This document shows positions 51,410-60,505 of a stretch of DNA of 64,000 nucleotides, piece after piece. Source of the DNA: Clostridia bacterium (lineage in GTDB: Bacteria; Bacillota; Clostridia; Oscillospirales; Acutalibacteraceae); NCBI GenBank assembly GCA_017513525.1, contig JAFXFC010000011.1:1-64000 (forward strand), in the 5' to 3' direction. The position numbers and the translations under genes are program-made. Position 1 is the first letter of the stretch. Every line of letters starts with the position of its first letter. The notes under the pieces were generated by a model. That model worked only from the letters and a program-made list of their open reading frames with translations. It was not told the DNA's origin and made no database searches.

Positions 51410-53593
51410 ATGAAAAAAATATTTTCACTGATTCTTTGCGTCCTTTTAATAATGGATATCTTGCCCATCGGCACGGTATTTGCTGCACCGAACCCGTCAT
51501 TTGAGCTTTCTGATGCAACTGCTTTTGCAGGAGATACGGTGGTTTTGGAGCTAATTATAAAAAACAATCCGGGAATATCAACAGCGTATCTTAACATTTC
51601 ATATGACAGCTGTCTGAGTCTTATATCTGTGCAGGATACAGGTCTCTTAAACGGCGCTTTGTTTGAAAATGACATTACCTCGGTTCCCTATACACTTTCA
51701 TGGGATGACAGCCTCTCTGCAGAGAATAATTCCCGAAACGGTGCTGCAGCAAGGCTCACTTTCAAAGTTGCTGAAAACACAAGTGCAGGGGAGTATAAGA
51801 TAAAATTATCATATAACTGCGAGGAGGTTTATGACCGAAATCTTAAAAATATTGGCTTTTCAACAAAAAACGGGACAGTGACCGTTCGGAGTAAACCTAA
51901 TTCCGATAGAATTTTTTTAGTGGAAAACGGTAATTTTTTTGTGAGATACACTGCAACGGTCAGTAATGTTATTGATGCTTTTTCTGAAGATATAAATTTT
52001 TATAATGCAGGCGGTGAAAAGCTTTTTCCTCAGGCTACATTAACGAGCGGTTATGTTGCAAAACTGCATGACGGCACGGAATACAGATGTGTGTGCATAG
52101 GAGATTGTACCGGTGACGGAAAAATTTCATCTCTTGATGCAAGATATGTTCTGAGAGCTTCTGTTTCTCTTGAAGAACCTGAAAATTGGAGAATTGCCGC
52201 TTGTGACACAGATCATTCCGGTGAGATAACATCTTCCGATGCCAGAAGCATTTTAAGAGTAAGTGTTTCTTTGGACGATCCCGATTTATGGTTTGATGAA
52301 ATTTCTCAAAAAGTAACCGCCTCCAACAGCCGCCAAGCTGCTTTTACATACGAAAATATATCCCGTTATATAATTGCTGATATTGAGAACTTTGTAACCG
52401 ATATTGATGTTTCCGCATATCGGCTGAAGCGTGATGAAGCAAAAGCATTATGGAACAGAATAAGCTCTGAAAATCCGCAGCTTTTTTATGTTGAGCATGT
52501 TTCGATTGTGTATTCGGAATATGTTTCCAAAATACGCGTTGAGTATACAGACAATGCTTCAGTCAAACGCAATAAATATGAAATTCTTATTAATGAGATT
52601 GTTCAGACGGTAGATAAATCATGGTCGGATCTTGAAATAATACTGTATTTGCACGACTATCTTTGTGCTCATTTTGAGTATGATAGCAATCTTAATATAT
52701 ATGATCCCTATAATTTTCTTGTTGAAAAAACGGGTGTTTGCCAGGCATATGCGCTGACATATATGGATCTTTTGCAACGGTTTGATATCCCTGTACGCTA
52801 TGTAACAAGTAATGCAATGTCACATGCATGGAATGTCGTTCAGCTTGATTCCGAATGGTATCATGTTGATGTGTCTTGGGATGATTCAGTGCCGGATAAA
52901 TTCGGTGCTGCGCGGCACAATAATTTTCTTTTGAGCGATGCGGGTATAGCAGCTACTTATCCGAAGCATAAAGGCTGGAAATATCAGGGAGAAGCAGTTC
53001 TTTGTAACAGTACGAAATATGATAATTATTTCTGGAACAATGTAAATTCACCTTTTGCATATATTTCGGATAATTGGTATTATATCGCAAAGAGTACGAA
53101 CGGTTATTCATTATACAAAACAAGAAATTTCACTTCATCTTCTGTGGAAAAAACACTGAACGGAGTATGGCATTCAGTGGGTAACTCCACTTGGATTGGT
53201 TATTATTCGGGGCTTGGTGTATATGAAGGACAGCTTGTTTATAATAATGCCGATACGGTGTTTTTCTATAACCCGAAAACAAAAAGTGAAAAAGTTATGT
53301 TTACGGAGAATGATACTCTGGATATCTACGGTATAAGAGTGAGTGACGCTGTGTATTATTGTCTTCAGACTGATCCGAATACAAAAGCAACCAAAGTTTT
53401 AAAAATGGAACTGCAGAAAACAGGTGATTTCAATGCAGATGGAGTTGTAAATGCCAAGGATTACACACTTCTCATAAGATATCTGAACGGTTATTCGGTT
53501 TCGGGCAATCTTTCTGCGGTAGATTTTGACCGCAACAATACAGTTAATGTCTCGGATGCAATGCTTTTGCGAGAATTTATTGTTAATAACTGA
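51410..53593 (+). CDS. Secreted cohesin + dockerin + transglutaminase + dockerin protein
   Basis: 727 residues. Signal peptide (about 1-25). A cohesin domain (about 28-165: ATAFAGDTVVLELIIKNNPGISTAYLNISYD ... PYTLSWDD ... ARLTFKV). An internal dockerin pair (GDCTGDGKISSLDARYVLRASVSL and CDTDHSGEITSSDARSILRVSVSL). A transglutaminase core (about 400-510) with Cys in KTGVCQAYALTYM, His in SHAWNVVQL and Asp in HVDVSWDDS. A Tyr/Trp/Asn-rich stretch of beta-propeller type repeats (about 540-660: YISDNWYYIAKS...), then a C-terminal dockerin (GDFNADGVVNAKDYTLLIRYLNG ... DFDRNNTVNVSDAMLLREF). GGTGATG precedes ATG. Carrying both cohesin and dockerins makes it a possible adaptor scaffold. Followed by potABCD, unrelated in function. 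Confidence 0.88.
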   Translation: MKKIFSLILCVLLIMDILPIGTVFAAPNPSFELSDATAFAGDTVVLELIIKNNPGISTAYLNISYDSCLSLISVQDTGLLNGALFENDITSVPYTLSWDDSLSAENNSRNGAAARLTFKVAENTSAGEYKIKLSYNCEEVYDRNLKNIGFSTKNGTVTVRSKPNSDRIFLVENGNFFVRYTATVSNVIDAFSEDINFYNAGGEKLFPQATLTSGYVAKLHDGTEYRCVCIGDCTGDGKISSLDARYVLRASVSLEEPENWRIAACDTDHSGEITSSDARSILRVSVSLDDPDLWFDEISQKVTASNSRQAAFTYENISRYIIADIENFVTDIDVSAYRLKRDEAKALWNRISSENPQLFYVEHVSIVYSEYVSKIRVEYTDNASVKRNKYEILINEIVQTVDKSWSDLEIILYLHDYLCAHFEYDSNLNIYDPYNFLVEKTGVCQAYALTYMDLLQRFDIPVRYVTSNAMSHAWNVVQLDSEWYHVDVSWDDSVPDKFGAARHNNFLLSDAGIAATYPKHKGWKYQGEAVLCNSTKYDNYFWNNVNSPFAYISDNWYYIAKSTNGYSLYKTRNFTSSSVEKTLNGVWHSVGNSTWIGYYSGLGVYEGQLVYNNADTVFFYNPKTKSEKVMFTENDTLDIYGIRVSDAVYYCLQTDPNTKATKVLKMELQKTGDFNADGVVNAKDYTLLIRYLNGYSVSGNLSAVDFDRNNTVNVSDAMLLREFIVNN

Positions 53594-53621
53594 GGGTATT
53601 TTTGATAATTATGCAAAATTG

Positions 53622-53650
53622 TTGACATTTGCTGAATATTGCGATATATT
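53622..53650 (+). promoter_or_regulatory. Promoter of potABCD
   Basis: TTGACA, 17-base spacer, TATATT, 73 bases before the potA start. Confidence 0.82.
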
Positions 53651-53723
53651 TACATTATATGTGAAATATATAAATAAAAGCATATGTATTTCTATTCGTT
53701 GTTAACGGAGAGGGGTTGCATAA

Positions 53724-54866
53724 TTGGAAAACAATGTAATTATTGATCTTAAAAATATTTCCGTTTCATTTGACGGTGAACAAATCTTAAAAAATATAAA
53801 TTTATATATACGAGACGGCGAATTTATCACTTTTCTCGGACCTTCAGGCTGCGGTAAAACAACGACACTTCGTATTATCGCAGGCTTTTTGGAGCCCGAT
53901 TCCGGAGATGTGATTTTCGACGGCAAGAAAATCAATGGTGTTCCTCCTCATAAAAGAGAAGTCAACACCATTTTTCAGCGTTATGCACTGTTTCCGCATC
54001 TTAATGTTGCAGAGAATATTGCATTCGGTCTGAAACTTAAAAAGATGCCCAAGGATAAAATAGAGAAAAAAGTTCAGGAAATGCTTTCTCTCGTAAACTT
54101 GAAGGGCTTCGAACACAGAAATATCAATTCACTTTCAGGCGGTCAGCAGCAGAGAGTTGCCATTGCACGTGCACTTGCTGTTGATCCTAAAGTGCTGCTT
54201 CTTGATGAGCCCTTAGGTGCACTTGACTTAAAGCTTCGTAAGGATATGCAGGTCGAGCTTAAGAAGATTCAGCAGAGTCTTGATATAACATTTATTTATG
54301 TTACTCATGACCAGGAAGAGGCTCTTTCCATGTCCGATACGATAGTTGTTATGGACAGCGGTAAAATTCAGCAGATAGGCTCTCCCACGGATATATATAA
54401 TGAGCCTAAAAATGCCTTTGTTGCAGACTTTATCGGTGAAAGCAATATCGTAGACGGTATTATGAAGGAAGATAAAATAGTTGAGTTTTCGGGTCATGTA
54501 TTCGACTGCCTTGATACAGGCTTCGGTAAAAATGAAGCAGTCGATGTTGTTGTCCGTCCCGAAGATGTAGATGTTGTGCCCATTGAACAGGGAATGCTCA
54601 CGGGTACAGTTACATCTGTTACATTCAAGGGTGTTCATTATGAGATAATCGTTGATATCGGCGGTTTCTTATGGATGATACAGTCTACAGATATTCAATA
54701 TGTCGGTGATAAAATAGGTCTTCTTATAGAGCCCGATGCTATTCATATTATGAAAAAATCCGAGTATTCGGGTACCTTCGGTGATTTCTCCAGTTATTCG
54801 GACGAGTTTGATGAACTCTCCGACGTAAACGCAGGAGTCGATACGGAGGACACAGACGATGAGTAA
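53724..54866 (+). CDS. potA: Spermidine/putrescine ABC transporter ATPase
   Basis: 380 residues. Energises polyamine import with PotB, PotC and PotD. Walker [13 protein letters not shown] near residue 40, Q-loop [10 protein letters not shown], signature [15 protein letters not shown], Walker [13 protein letters not shown], and switch His in [12 protein letters not shown]-terminal TOBE domain (about 245-345) has [13 protein letters not shown] start with AGAGGGG upstream. The acidic C-terminal tail (about 350-380) is longer than in E. coli. Overlaps potB by 8 bases. Confidence 0.94.
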   Translation: MENNVIIDLKNISVSFDGEQILKNINLYIRDGEFITFLGPSGCGKTTTLRIIAGFLEPDSGDVIFDGKKINGVPPHKREVNTIFQRYALFPHLNVAENIAFGLKLKKMPKDKIEKKVQEMLSLVNLKGFEHRNINSLSGGQQQRVAIARALAVDPKVLLLDEPLGALDLKLRKDMQVELKKIQQSLDITFIYVTHDQEEALSMSDTIVVMDSGKIQQIGSPTDIYNEPKNAFVADFIGESNIVDGIMKEDKIVEFSGHVFDCLDTGFGKNEAVDVVVRPEDVDVVPIEQGMLTGTVTSVTFKGVHYEIIVDIGGFLWMIQSTDIQYVGDKIGLLIEPDAIHIMKKSEYSGTFGDFSSYSDEFDELSDVNAGVDTEDTDDE

Positions 54867-55722
54867 GTCAGTAACTATCGGAAATAAAAAAGCAACTGTT
54901 GCTCCTTTTTCTTCATGGATGGTAGTTTTCGTTCTGGTTCCCATGGCTTTAGTGGTCTACTATGCCTTTACAACGGCAGAGGGTAGCTTTACACTTGAAA
55001 ATTTAAAGTGGATATATACCTACCGTTCCACGATGTTCTTATCCCTCAGACTTGCATTTATCGCAACCGTTATTTGTCTGATACTCGCTTACCCTATAGC
55101 TTACAGTATGTCGAGAGCAAGTGAAAAGATACAGAGAAATGCTACTCTTATAATAATGCTTCCGATGTGGATGAATTTTCTGGTAAGAACATATTCATGG
55201 ATGACGATACTTGAAAACAACGGTCTTATAAATTCTGTACTGAAAAGCATATCAGCTCTTTCAGGCGGTGAATTTGACGGTTTTCAGCTTATAAACAACC
55301 GCGGTGCCATAGTCCTCGGTATGGTTTATAATTTTCTTCCGTACATGATATTACCCATTTATACCTCTCTTACAAAGATAGATAATTCTCTTCTTGAAGC
55401 TGCAAGAGATCTCGGTTCAAACGGCTTCCATGTTTTCAAAAGAGTTATTTTTCCTTTGAGTATCCCCGGTATAATTTCGGGTATCACTATGGTTTTCATT
55501 CCCTCTATAAGTACCTTTATTATTTCAAGAATTCTCGGCGGCGGTAAGGATTTCCTTATCGGTGACCTTATTGAGGACTACTTCCTCGGAAACTCAGGCG
55601 TTGTAAATTATAACATCGGTGCGGCTCTTTCTATGGTGCTGATGATTTTAATTCTAATTGCAACATTCTTTATGAACCACTTCGATAAAGATGCAAAGAC
55701 TTCGGGAGGTGGCAGAATATGA
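54859..55722 (+). CDS. potB: Spermidine/putrescine ABC transporter permease
   Basis: 287 residues. Binding-protein-dependent inner-membrane component with six hydrophobic segments. The EAA loop [25 protein letters not shown] binds the ATPase. Start overlaps the potA stop and its own stop overlaps the potC start, so the four genes are translated together. Confidence 0.93.
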   Translation: MSKSVTIGNKKATVAPFSSWMVVFVLVPMALVVYYAFTTAEGSFTLENLKWIYTYRSTMFLSLRLAFIATVICLILAYPIAYSMSRASEKIQRNATLIIMLPMWMNFLVRTYSWMTILENNGLINSVLKSISALSGGEFDGFQLINNRGAIVLGMVYNFLPYMILPIYTSLTKIDNSLLEAARDLGSNGFHVFKRVIFPLSIPGIISGITMVFIPSISTFIISRILGGGKDFLIGDLIEDYFLGNSGVVNYNIGAALSMVLMILILIATFFMNHFDKDAKTSGGGRI

Positions 55723-56513
55723 AAAAATTCCTTAAAGTGTATAATGCTTTGATTTTAGCATTTTTATATCTGCCCATACTCGTTGTTATTTTCTTTTCAT
55801 TTAATTCGGGTACATCCCGAGCAAAGTTTGAAGGCTTTTCCTTACAGTGGTATATTGAGCTTTTCCAGGATGAACTGATACTTCAGTCTCTTTACTATTC
55901 TCTTATAATTGCGGTGCTTTCCGCTCTTGTAGCGACACTTATAGGAACTCTTGCTGCAGTCGGCATCAATTCCATGAGAGGCTGGAAAAAATCGGCACTC
56001 TTAAGTATCAATAACATTCCCGTTGTAAATCCCGAAATAGTTACCGCTATTTCAATGATGATACTTTTTGTTTTTGTTCTTTCTCACTTCAACGGAATGG
56101 AAATGGGCTTCGGTACACTGCTGATTTCCCATATTACCTTTAATATTCCTTATGTTGTTTTATCGGTTCTTCCCAAACTTAAAGGAATGGATCAGAATAT
56201 CTATTATGCGGCGCTCGATCTCGGCTGTCCGCCCGTAAAGTCATTTATAAAGGTAGTTATTCCTCAGATACTTCCGGGTATCATTTCAGGTCTTATTATG
56301 GCTTTTACACTCTCGCTCGACGATTTTGTTATCAGTTATTTTAATTCGGGTGCTACCTTCCAGACCTTGCCCGTTACTATTTTCTCAATGACGAAGAAGC
56401 CTTATTCACTTAAGCTTAACGCACTTTCCACCCTTTTGTTTGCGGTAATTCTTGTTCTTATGCTCATATCCAATATCAAGAAGCCTCAGAACGCAAAAAA
56501 GGCTAAAAGATAA
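55719..56513 (+). CDS. potC: Spermidine/putrescine ABC transporter permease
   Basis: 264 residues, six hydrophobic segments, EAA-like loop AALDLGCPPVKSFIKVVIPQILPG. The FSFNSGTSRAKFEGFSLQWY block near the N-terminus and LSLDDFVISYFNSGATFQTLP are typical of PotC. ATG overlaps the potB stop by four bases. Confidence 0.94.
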   Translation: MKKFLKVYNALILAFLYLPILVVIFFSFNSGTSRAKFEGFSLQWYIELFQDELILQSLYYSLIIAVLSALVATLIGTLAAVGINSMRGWKKSALLSINNIPVVNPEIVTAISMMILFVFVLSHFNGMEMGFGTLLISHITFNIPYVVLSVLPKLKGMDQNIYYAALDLGCPPVKSFIKVVIPQILPGIISGLIMAFTLSLDDFVISYFNSGATFQTLPVTIFSMTKKPYSLKLNALSTLLFAVILVLMLISNIKKPQNAKKAKR

Positions 56514-56525
56514 GGAGGGAATACG

Positions 56526-57593
56526 GTGAAAAAGAAAATTATATCCCTTCTTCTGACGGCATTATTAGTATTTGCCCTTGCTTCCTGCAATAATACCCCC
56601 GGAAATTCAGGCGAGGCGCAGTCAATTAATGTCTATAACTGGGGTGAGTATATCGACCAGAGTGTCCTTGATGACTTTGAAGCTGAAACAGGTATAAAAG
56701 TTAATTATACCACCTATGCAAGTAATGAGGAAATGTATTCAAAGATAGTCAGCGGTGCGGCTTCATATGATGTTATTATTCCCTCGGAATATATGATATC
56801 CAAAATGATAAGCGAAGACCTTTTAGCAGAACTTAATTTTGATAATATCCCAAACTATAAGTATATCGGAGAAGAATACAGAGGTCTTTCCTATGATCCC
56901 GACGAAAAGTATTCGGTCCCTTATACATGGGGCACGGTTGTTATCGTTTATAACACAAAGTATGTTGATGAAGAAGATGTGAAGGATCAGAGCATCAATC
57001 TTTTGTGGAATGAAAAATATGCGGGAAATATCCTCATGTTCGATAATCCCCGTGATGCCTTTGCACTTGCACATATAAAGCTCGGAAATTCCATGAATAC
57101 AACAAATCCCGAGCATTGGTATGCCGCAGCAGAAGAACTTAAAAAGCAAAAGGATATAGTTCAGGCATATGTAATGGATCAGGTCTTCGATAAAATGCTC
57201 AATGAAGAAGCATATATTGCCGCATATTATGCAGGCGATGCCATGACAATGATGGATGAAAACGAAGATATTGCGGCTTATGTTCCCGTAGAGGGTGCAA
57301 ATATGTTCTTCGATTCCATGTGTGTGCTTAAATCCTCACAAAATAAGGAGGCTGCAGAGAAGTTTATAAACTTTATGTGTGAAACTGATATTGCCGTAAG
57401 AAATGCCGAAACGGTATGGTATGCAATTCCTCACACGGCTGCTTTTGAAGCACTTGATCCCGAACAAAGTGAAGACCCTCTCGTTTATCCTCCTCAGGAG
57501 ATAAAAGACAAATGCGAAGTCTTTATAAATCTCAATGAAGAAACCCTTATTCTTCAGAGCGAGCTCTGGATAAACCTCAAAACACAATACTGA
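56526..57593 (+). CDS. potD: Spermidine/putrescine-binding lipoprotein
   Basis: 355 residues. Lipoprotein signal peptide with Cys in FALASCNN (about residue 21), then a periplasmic-binding fold: INVYNWGEYIDQSVLDDFEAETGIKVNYTTYASNEEM (PotD hallmark), YDVIIPSEYMISKM, YSVPYTWGTVVIVYN, and YYAGDAMTMM. Binds polyamine outside the membrane and hands it to PotBC. GTG start with AAGGAGGG seven bases upstream. 12 bases after potC. Confidence 0.95.
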   Translation: MKKKIISLLLTALLVFALASCNNTPGNSGEAQSINVYNWGEYIDQSVLDDFEAETGIKVNYTTYASNEEMYSKIVSGAASYDVIIPSEYMISKMISEDLLAELNFDNIPNYKYIGEEYRGLSYDPDEKYSVPYTWGTVVIVYNTKYVDEEDVKDQSINLLWNEKYAGNILMFDNPRDAFALAHIKLGNSMNTTNPEHWYAAAEELKKQKDIVQAYVMDQVFDKMLNEEAYIAAYYAGDAMTMMDENEDIAAYVPVEGANMFFDSMCVLKSSQNKEAAEKFINFMCETDIAVRNAETVWYAIPHTAAFEALDPEQSEDPLVYPPQEIKDKCEVFINLNEETLILQSELWINLKTQY

Positions 57594-57597
57594 AAAA

Positions 57598-57630
57598 AAA
57601 GACTGTGCAGATTATTTGCACAGTTTTTTT
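57598..57630 (+). terminator. Terminator of potABCD
   Basis: 8-bp perfect stem ACTGTGCA/TGCACAGT (57602-57609, 57617-57624), then a T run. Confidence 0.9.
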
Positions 57631-57734
57631 GTTTATTATGTTTATCATAGCGAAATTATTTTAGTTAATCTGCTGATTTGAAAACATGTAAATTCTTGAT
57701 AAAATATAATTAAGAAAACATAAGGAGTGATAAT

Positions 57735-58082
57735 ATGAAAAATAAAAGGTACGGGATTTTTTCTTTTGTTTCACTAGTTATTATCACAATATATGCACTT
57801 CTTAATTTATATTGTATCAGTTTTTGGCTTATTGAGTGGAATATCGGGCACACCATTGAGAATGTTTTTTCAAGGGTGGCAATGAATGTTCTTACTCTTG
57901 ATTTGTTTACCTGGCATGTTTTCGGTGCTTTTTGTTTCATAACTCTTATAATTAAAGCAATTTCTTTGAAAAATAATAAGATTTTAAGGGAAAAGAGATT
58001 TATTGTTGACATAATCCTTCATGCTTTATTGAGCCTTTGTATTGTCGGGTGTATATGCTTTTTGTTTTCAAAAGCATTTTAA
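57735..58082 (+). CDS. Small three-helix membrane protein of unknown function
   Basis: 115 residues with three hydrophobic segments (about 9-30, 60-80, 95-112), joined by an aromatic loop (CISFWLIEWNIGHTIENVFSR) and a basic loop (KNNKILREKR). No known domain recognised; a DUF4405-like family is possible because of the T-W-H in the second helix. AAGGAG precedes ATG. Single gene with no clear function; the next gene is convergent. Confidence 0.7.
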   Translation: MKNKRYGIFSFVSLVIITIYALLNLYCISFWLIEWNIGHTIENVFSRVAMNVLTLDLFTWHVFGAFCFITLIIKAISLKNNKILREKRFIVDIILHALLSLCIVGCICFLFSKAF

Positions 58083-58095
58083 CAAAGAAAGAAAA

Positions 58096-58128
58096 TACCT
58101 CCTCTTTCCGTAAAGGAAAGGGGAGGTA
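58096..58128 (-). terminator. Terminator of the exonuclease gene
   Basis: 14-bp stem (58096-58109 with 58115-58128, one mismatch), followed on the minus strand by TTTTCTTTC. Confidence 0.85.
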
Positions 58129-58135
58129 AAATTAT

Positions 58136-58720
58136 TTATTTTCGCCGTTTTGTCGTGAAGGTGAGTTCGTCTTGTATCTCGTCTAACATCTTAAAATAGC
58201 AATTTACGGTCATTTCGCAGTCGCCGAGGGCTCTGTGCAGAGTTCTTGGCGGAATGTTATAATAATCGGCTAAATCGTCTAATTTATGATGCTTTAATTG
58301 CGGAAGAAGTCTTCTGCCTATTTTAAGAGTATCAACAAAATCGTTTTCAAAAAGTATTCCCGTTTTATCAAGACACTTGTCATACAGAAAATTAATATCA
58401 AAATTTACATTATGACCGAGAAGAATATCTCCGCCCACAAAGGAACAAAAGCGGGTCAGAACATTTTCTGCCGAGTTGCTTTTTGAAAGCTCATTGTCTG
58501 TAATACCCGTAAGCGCTGTAATAAAAGGCGGCAGAGGTCTATGTATATTTATGGTTTCGGAAAAAGTGCCTGTGATTTTCCCGTCACAAACTCTTATTCC
58601 CGAAACTTCTATAATATCGTCATACAGTGGGCTTAGTCCCGTAGTTTCAATATCTATACAGACGAAGCTTCTCGGAAAACATGTCAGACACTTGCCCTTG
58701 AATGCTCTTTCACACACCAT
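58136..58720 (-). CDS. DnaQ/PolC-type 3'-5' exonuclease
   Basis: 194 residues, a DEDDh exonuclease of the epsilon-subunit family. Exo I FVCIDIETTGL (Asp, Glu), Exo II GHNVNFDINFL (Asp), Exo III HRALGDCEMT (His, Asp). A stand-alone domain, as in many Firmicutes that keep extra proofreading or RNase-T-like enzymes. Cys-rich N-terminus (CLTCF). No obvious ribosome site is seen before the ATG, which lies three bases from the Mrp stop, so it is probably translated by coupling. Confidence 0.9.
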   Translation of the reverse strand: MVCERAFKGKCLTCFPRSFVCIDIETTGLSPLYDDIIEVSGIRVCDGKITGTFSETINIHRPLPPFITALTGITDNELSKSNSAENVLTRFCSFVGGDILLGHNVNFDINFLYDKCLDKTGILFENDFVDTLKIGRRLLPQLKHHKLDDLADYYNIPPRTLHRALGDCEMTVNCYFKMLDEIQDELTFTTKRRK

Positions 58721-58722
58721 AA

Positions 58723-59547
58723 TTATTTAATAATTTTTTCGGCAAGTTCAGCAATTTCCTTGCAGTCTGAAAGCTCAATCATGCCCTTATCGCAGGCTGC
58801 TGCGAGCTTTGTGTTAATGGGAAGCTTTGCGATATTTTCAATTCCGTGTGACTTTGCAATTTCTTCAATATGGCTTTCGCCGTAAATGTGATGACGCTTA
58901 CCGCAGTCTGGACATTCAAAATATGAATAGTTTTCAACGATACCGAGAACGGGAATGTTCATCATTTCAGCCATTTTAACTGCCTTGTCAACTATCATTG
59001 AAACAAGCTCCTGAGGAGATGTTACAACAATAATTCCTTTAACGGGAAGTGACTGGAAAACAGTAAGGGGAACGTCACCTGTTCCGGGAGGCATATCAAC
59101 AAACATATAGTCAATATCTCCCCAGACAACATCTGTCCAGAACTGCTTTACAGCACCTGCAATAACAGGACCTCTCCAGATAACGGGATCGCTCTCATTT
59201 TCAAGAAGAAGATTAAGTGACATAAGCTCAATCCCTGTTGATGTCTTTGCAGGGAATATGCCAAGATCATTGCCCTCGGCCTTCTCGTGAATACCAAAGC
59301 TCTGGGGCATTGAAGGACCTGTGATATCTGCATCAATAATTGCGGTCTTAAAGCCCTTTCTCTGTGATTCAACTGCGAGAAGGGAGGTTACGAGGGATTT
59401 TCCTACACCGCCCTTACCGCTGACAACAGCGATAACATTTTTTATATCGGACATTTTATTTTGTTCTGCAAGAAAAGATTTTTTCTGTTCTGCACTGCCG
59501 CATTTTGCGGAGCATGTTTCACAGTTATGTGTACAATTTTCGCTCAT
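58723..59547 (-). CDS. Mrp/NBP35 iron-sulfur cluster carrier ATPase
   Basis: 274 residues. P-loop NTPase of the Mrp/ApbC/Nbp35 family that helps load Fe-S clusters on other proteins. Cys-rich N-terminus (NCTHNCETCSAKCG), deviant Walker A VSGKGGVGKS, IIDADITGPSMPQSFG, VDMPPGTGDVPLT, and a C-terminal CPDCGKRHHIYG (C-x-x-C), matching the bridging Fe-S site. Start 59547 has GAGGTG in front; a longer frame to 59589 includes only leader. Head of a transcript with the exonuclease gene. Confidence 0.93.
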   Translation of the reverse strand: MSENCTHNCETCSAKCGSAEQKKSFLAEQNKMSDIKNVIAVVSGKGGVGKSLVTSLLAVESQRKGFKTAIIDADITGPSMPQSFGIHEKAEGNDLGIFPAKTSTGIELMSLNLLLENESDPVIWRGPVIAGAVKQFWTDVVWGDIDYMFVDMPPGTGDVPLTVFQSLPVKGIIVVTSPQELVSMIVDKAVKMAEMMNIPVLGIVENYSYFECPDCGKRHHIYGESHIEEIAKSHGIENIAKLPINTKLAAACDKGMIELSDCKEIAELAEKIIK

Positions 59548-59577
59548 ATTAAAACACCTCTTTAAATTTACCCTATA

Positions 59578-59605
59578 ATTATACCCCAAAATGTAATAAA
59601 GTCAA
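59578..59605 (-). promoter_or_regulatory. Promoter of the Mrp-exonuclease operon
   Basis: Minus strand TTGACT, 16-base spacer, TATAAT. Confidence 0.8.
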
Positions 59606-59757
59606 TAAGCAGAAACACTCCGAAGGGGATAATTTCGGAGTGTTCCTGTTTTGAGGAGATATTTTATGAAGAAAACGAGATAGCAATCAACTTGCTGTGT
59701 CTATAATATAAGCTTTATTGCTTAAAACAATCTTAAGCGTAAAAAAATTATATTTTG

Positions 59758-59891
59758 AACAAGAAAACGGATTCGCCGAAGCCTCAGGCGACCGTTTTCG
59801 GTGAGGCCTCGCCGAGGGAAGTTTACTTCCCGTTCGGCGGGACATAAAATCTTTTTACTTTATAGGAAGGAATTTCCTATAAAGTAAAAAA
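59758..59891 (-). repeat. 134-bp multi-hairpin element, copy B (inverted)
   Basis: Reverse complement of 51161-51293 with most positions kept. Differences include paired changes: GGAAAGC/GCTTTCC in copy A is GGGAAGT/ACTTCCC here, and the 15-bp end palindrome is unchanged. Confidence 0.88.
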
Positions 59892-60007
59892 TGTCTTTAA
59901 GTTTCTTTTCAGTTTATATATGTATACTGAGTATGCAATAAGGAAAGTTTATTGAATTAAGTACATTTTGCTTTGCTCGTTTTCTTCATAAATAATCTCC
60001 ACAACGG

Positions 60008-60038
60008 AAAAAACCGCAGTTCCTACCTGCGGTTTTTT
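60008..60038. terminator. Terminator of the DUF6054-like gene
   Basis: 12-bp stem AAAAAACCGCAG/CTGCGGTTTTTT with A and T runs both ways. Confidence 0.92.
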
Positions 60039-60062
60039 TCGTTTCATTGTATTTTGTTGCAA

Positions 60063-60395
60063 TCAGTCTAAAAGATTGGCGAGCTTTTCAAGAAAGGCTT
60101 CTTCACCGAAGGTGTTTACCTTAAAGAACATAGCCTGACTTCCGCCCGCAGTAATTGCGGAAAGATAAACAGGTTCGTTGACACTGCCTTGAAAAAGAGT
60201 TACCGAAAGACTGACACGGTTGCCGCCCATATAGGAATATCTTTCAAAAACTCTTACGGCACATTTTGCCTCACCGCTTCTGAAAAAGCTTGAATCTTCA
60301 AGTGAGGCAGAAACACTGCCTCCCAGAATTCCTTGCTCAATTTTACTGAGTATCTGTTCAAAATTTCCGTTAAGTCTTCTTTCAAGCTTTGCCAT
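60063..60395 (-). CDS. DUF6054-like conserved protein
   Basis: 110 residues, soluble. MAKLERRLNGNFEQILSKIEQGI at the start, a beta-rich middle (AKCAVRVFERYSYMGGNRVSLSVTLFQ), and a Gly-Ser turn ITAGGSQAMFFKVNTFGEEAFL. It matches my memory of the DUF6054 family in Clostridia, which is of unknown role. GGAGGG precedes ATG. Monocistronic. Confidence 0.78.
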   Translation of the reverse strand: MAKLERRLNGNFEQILSKIEQGILGGSVSASLEDSSFFRSGEAKCAVRVFERYSYMGGNRVSLSVTLFQGSVNEPVYLSAITAGGSQAMFFKVNTFGEEAFLEKLANLLD

Positions 60396-60505
60396 AATAA
60401 AGCCCTCCTTTTTATGAAATTTATTTTATATATCTGTAATAATTATACTGAATTCAGGTGAAAAATGCTTCTTTACGGAAGGTTGAACAACATTTTATTT
60501 ATTTT

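Larger units (their letters stand above)
59548..60062. other. 515-base gap: Mrp promoter, hairpin, element copy B, terminator
   Basis: Contains the Mrp promoter (59578-59605), an 11-bp hairpin AACACTCCGAA/TTCGGAGTGTT (59614-59624, 59634-59644), the inverted 134-bp multi-hairpin element (59758-59891) and the terminator of the DUF6054-like gene (60008-60038). Only a 5-codon frame with a ribosome site (from 59668) is seen, too short to call. Confidence 0.7.

Noticed and set aside
51410..53593. Cellulosome scaffoldin
   Set aside because: Only one cohesin and no carbohydrate-binding module; transglutaminase core is the main domain.
59660..59685. Tiny frame Met-Lys-Lys-Thr-Arg with ribosome site
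   Set aside because: Five codons only; may be a decayed gene start but nothing follows it in frame.
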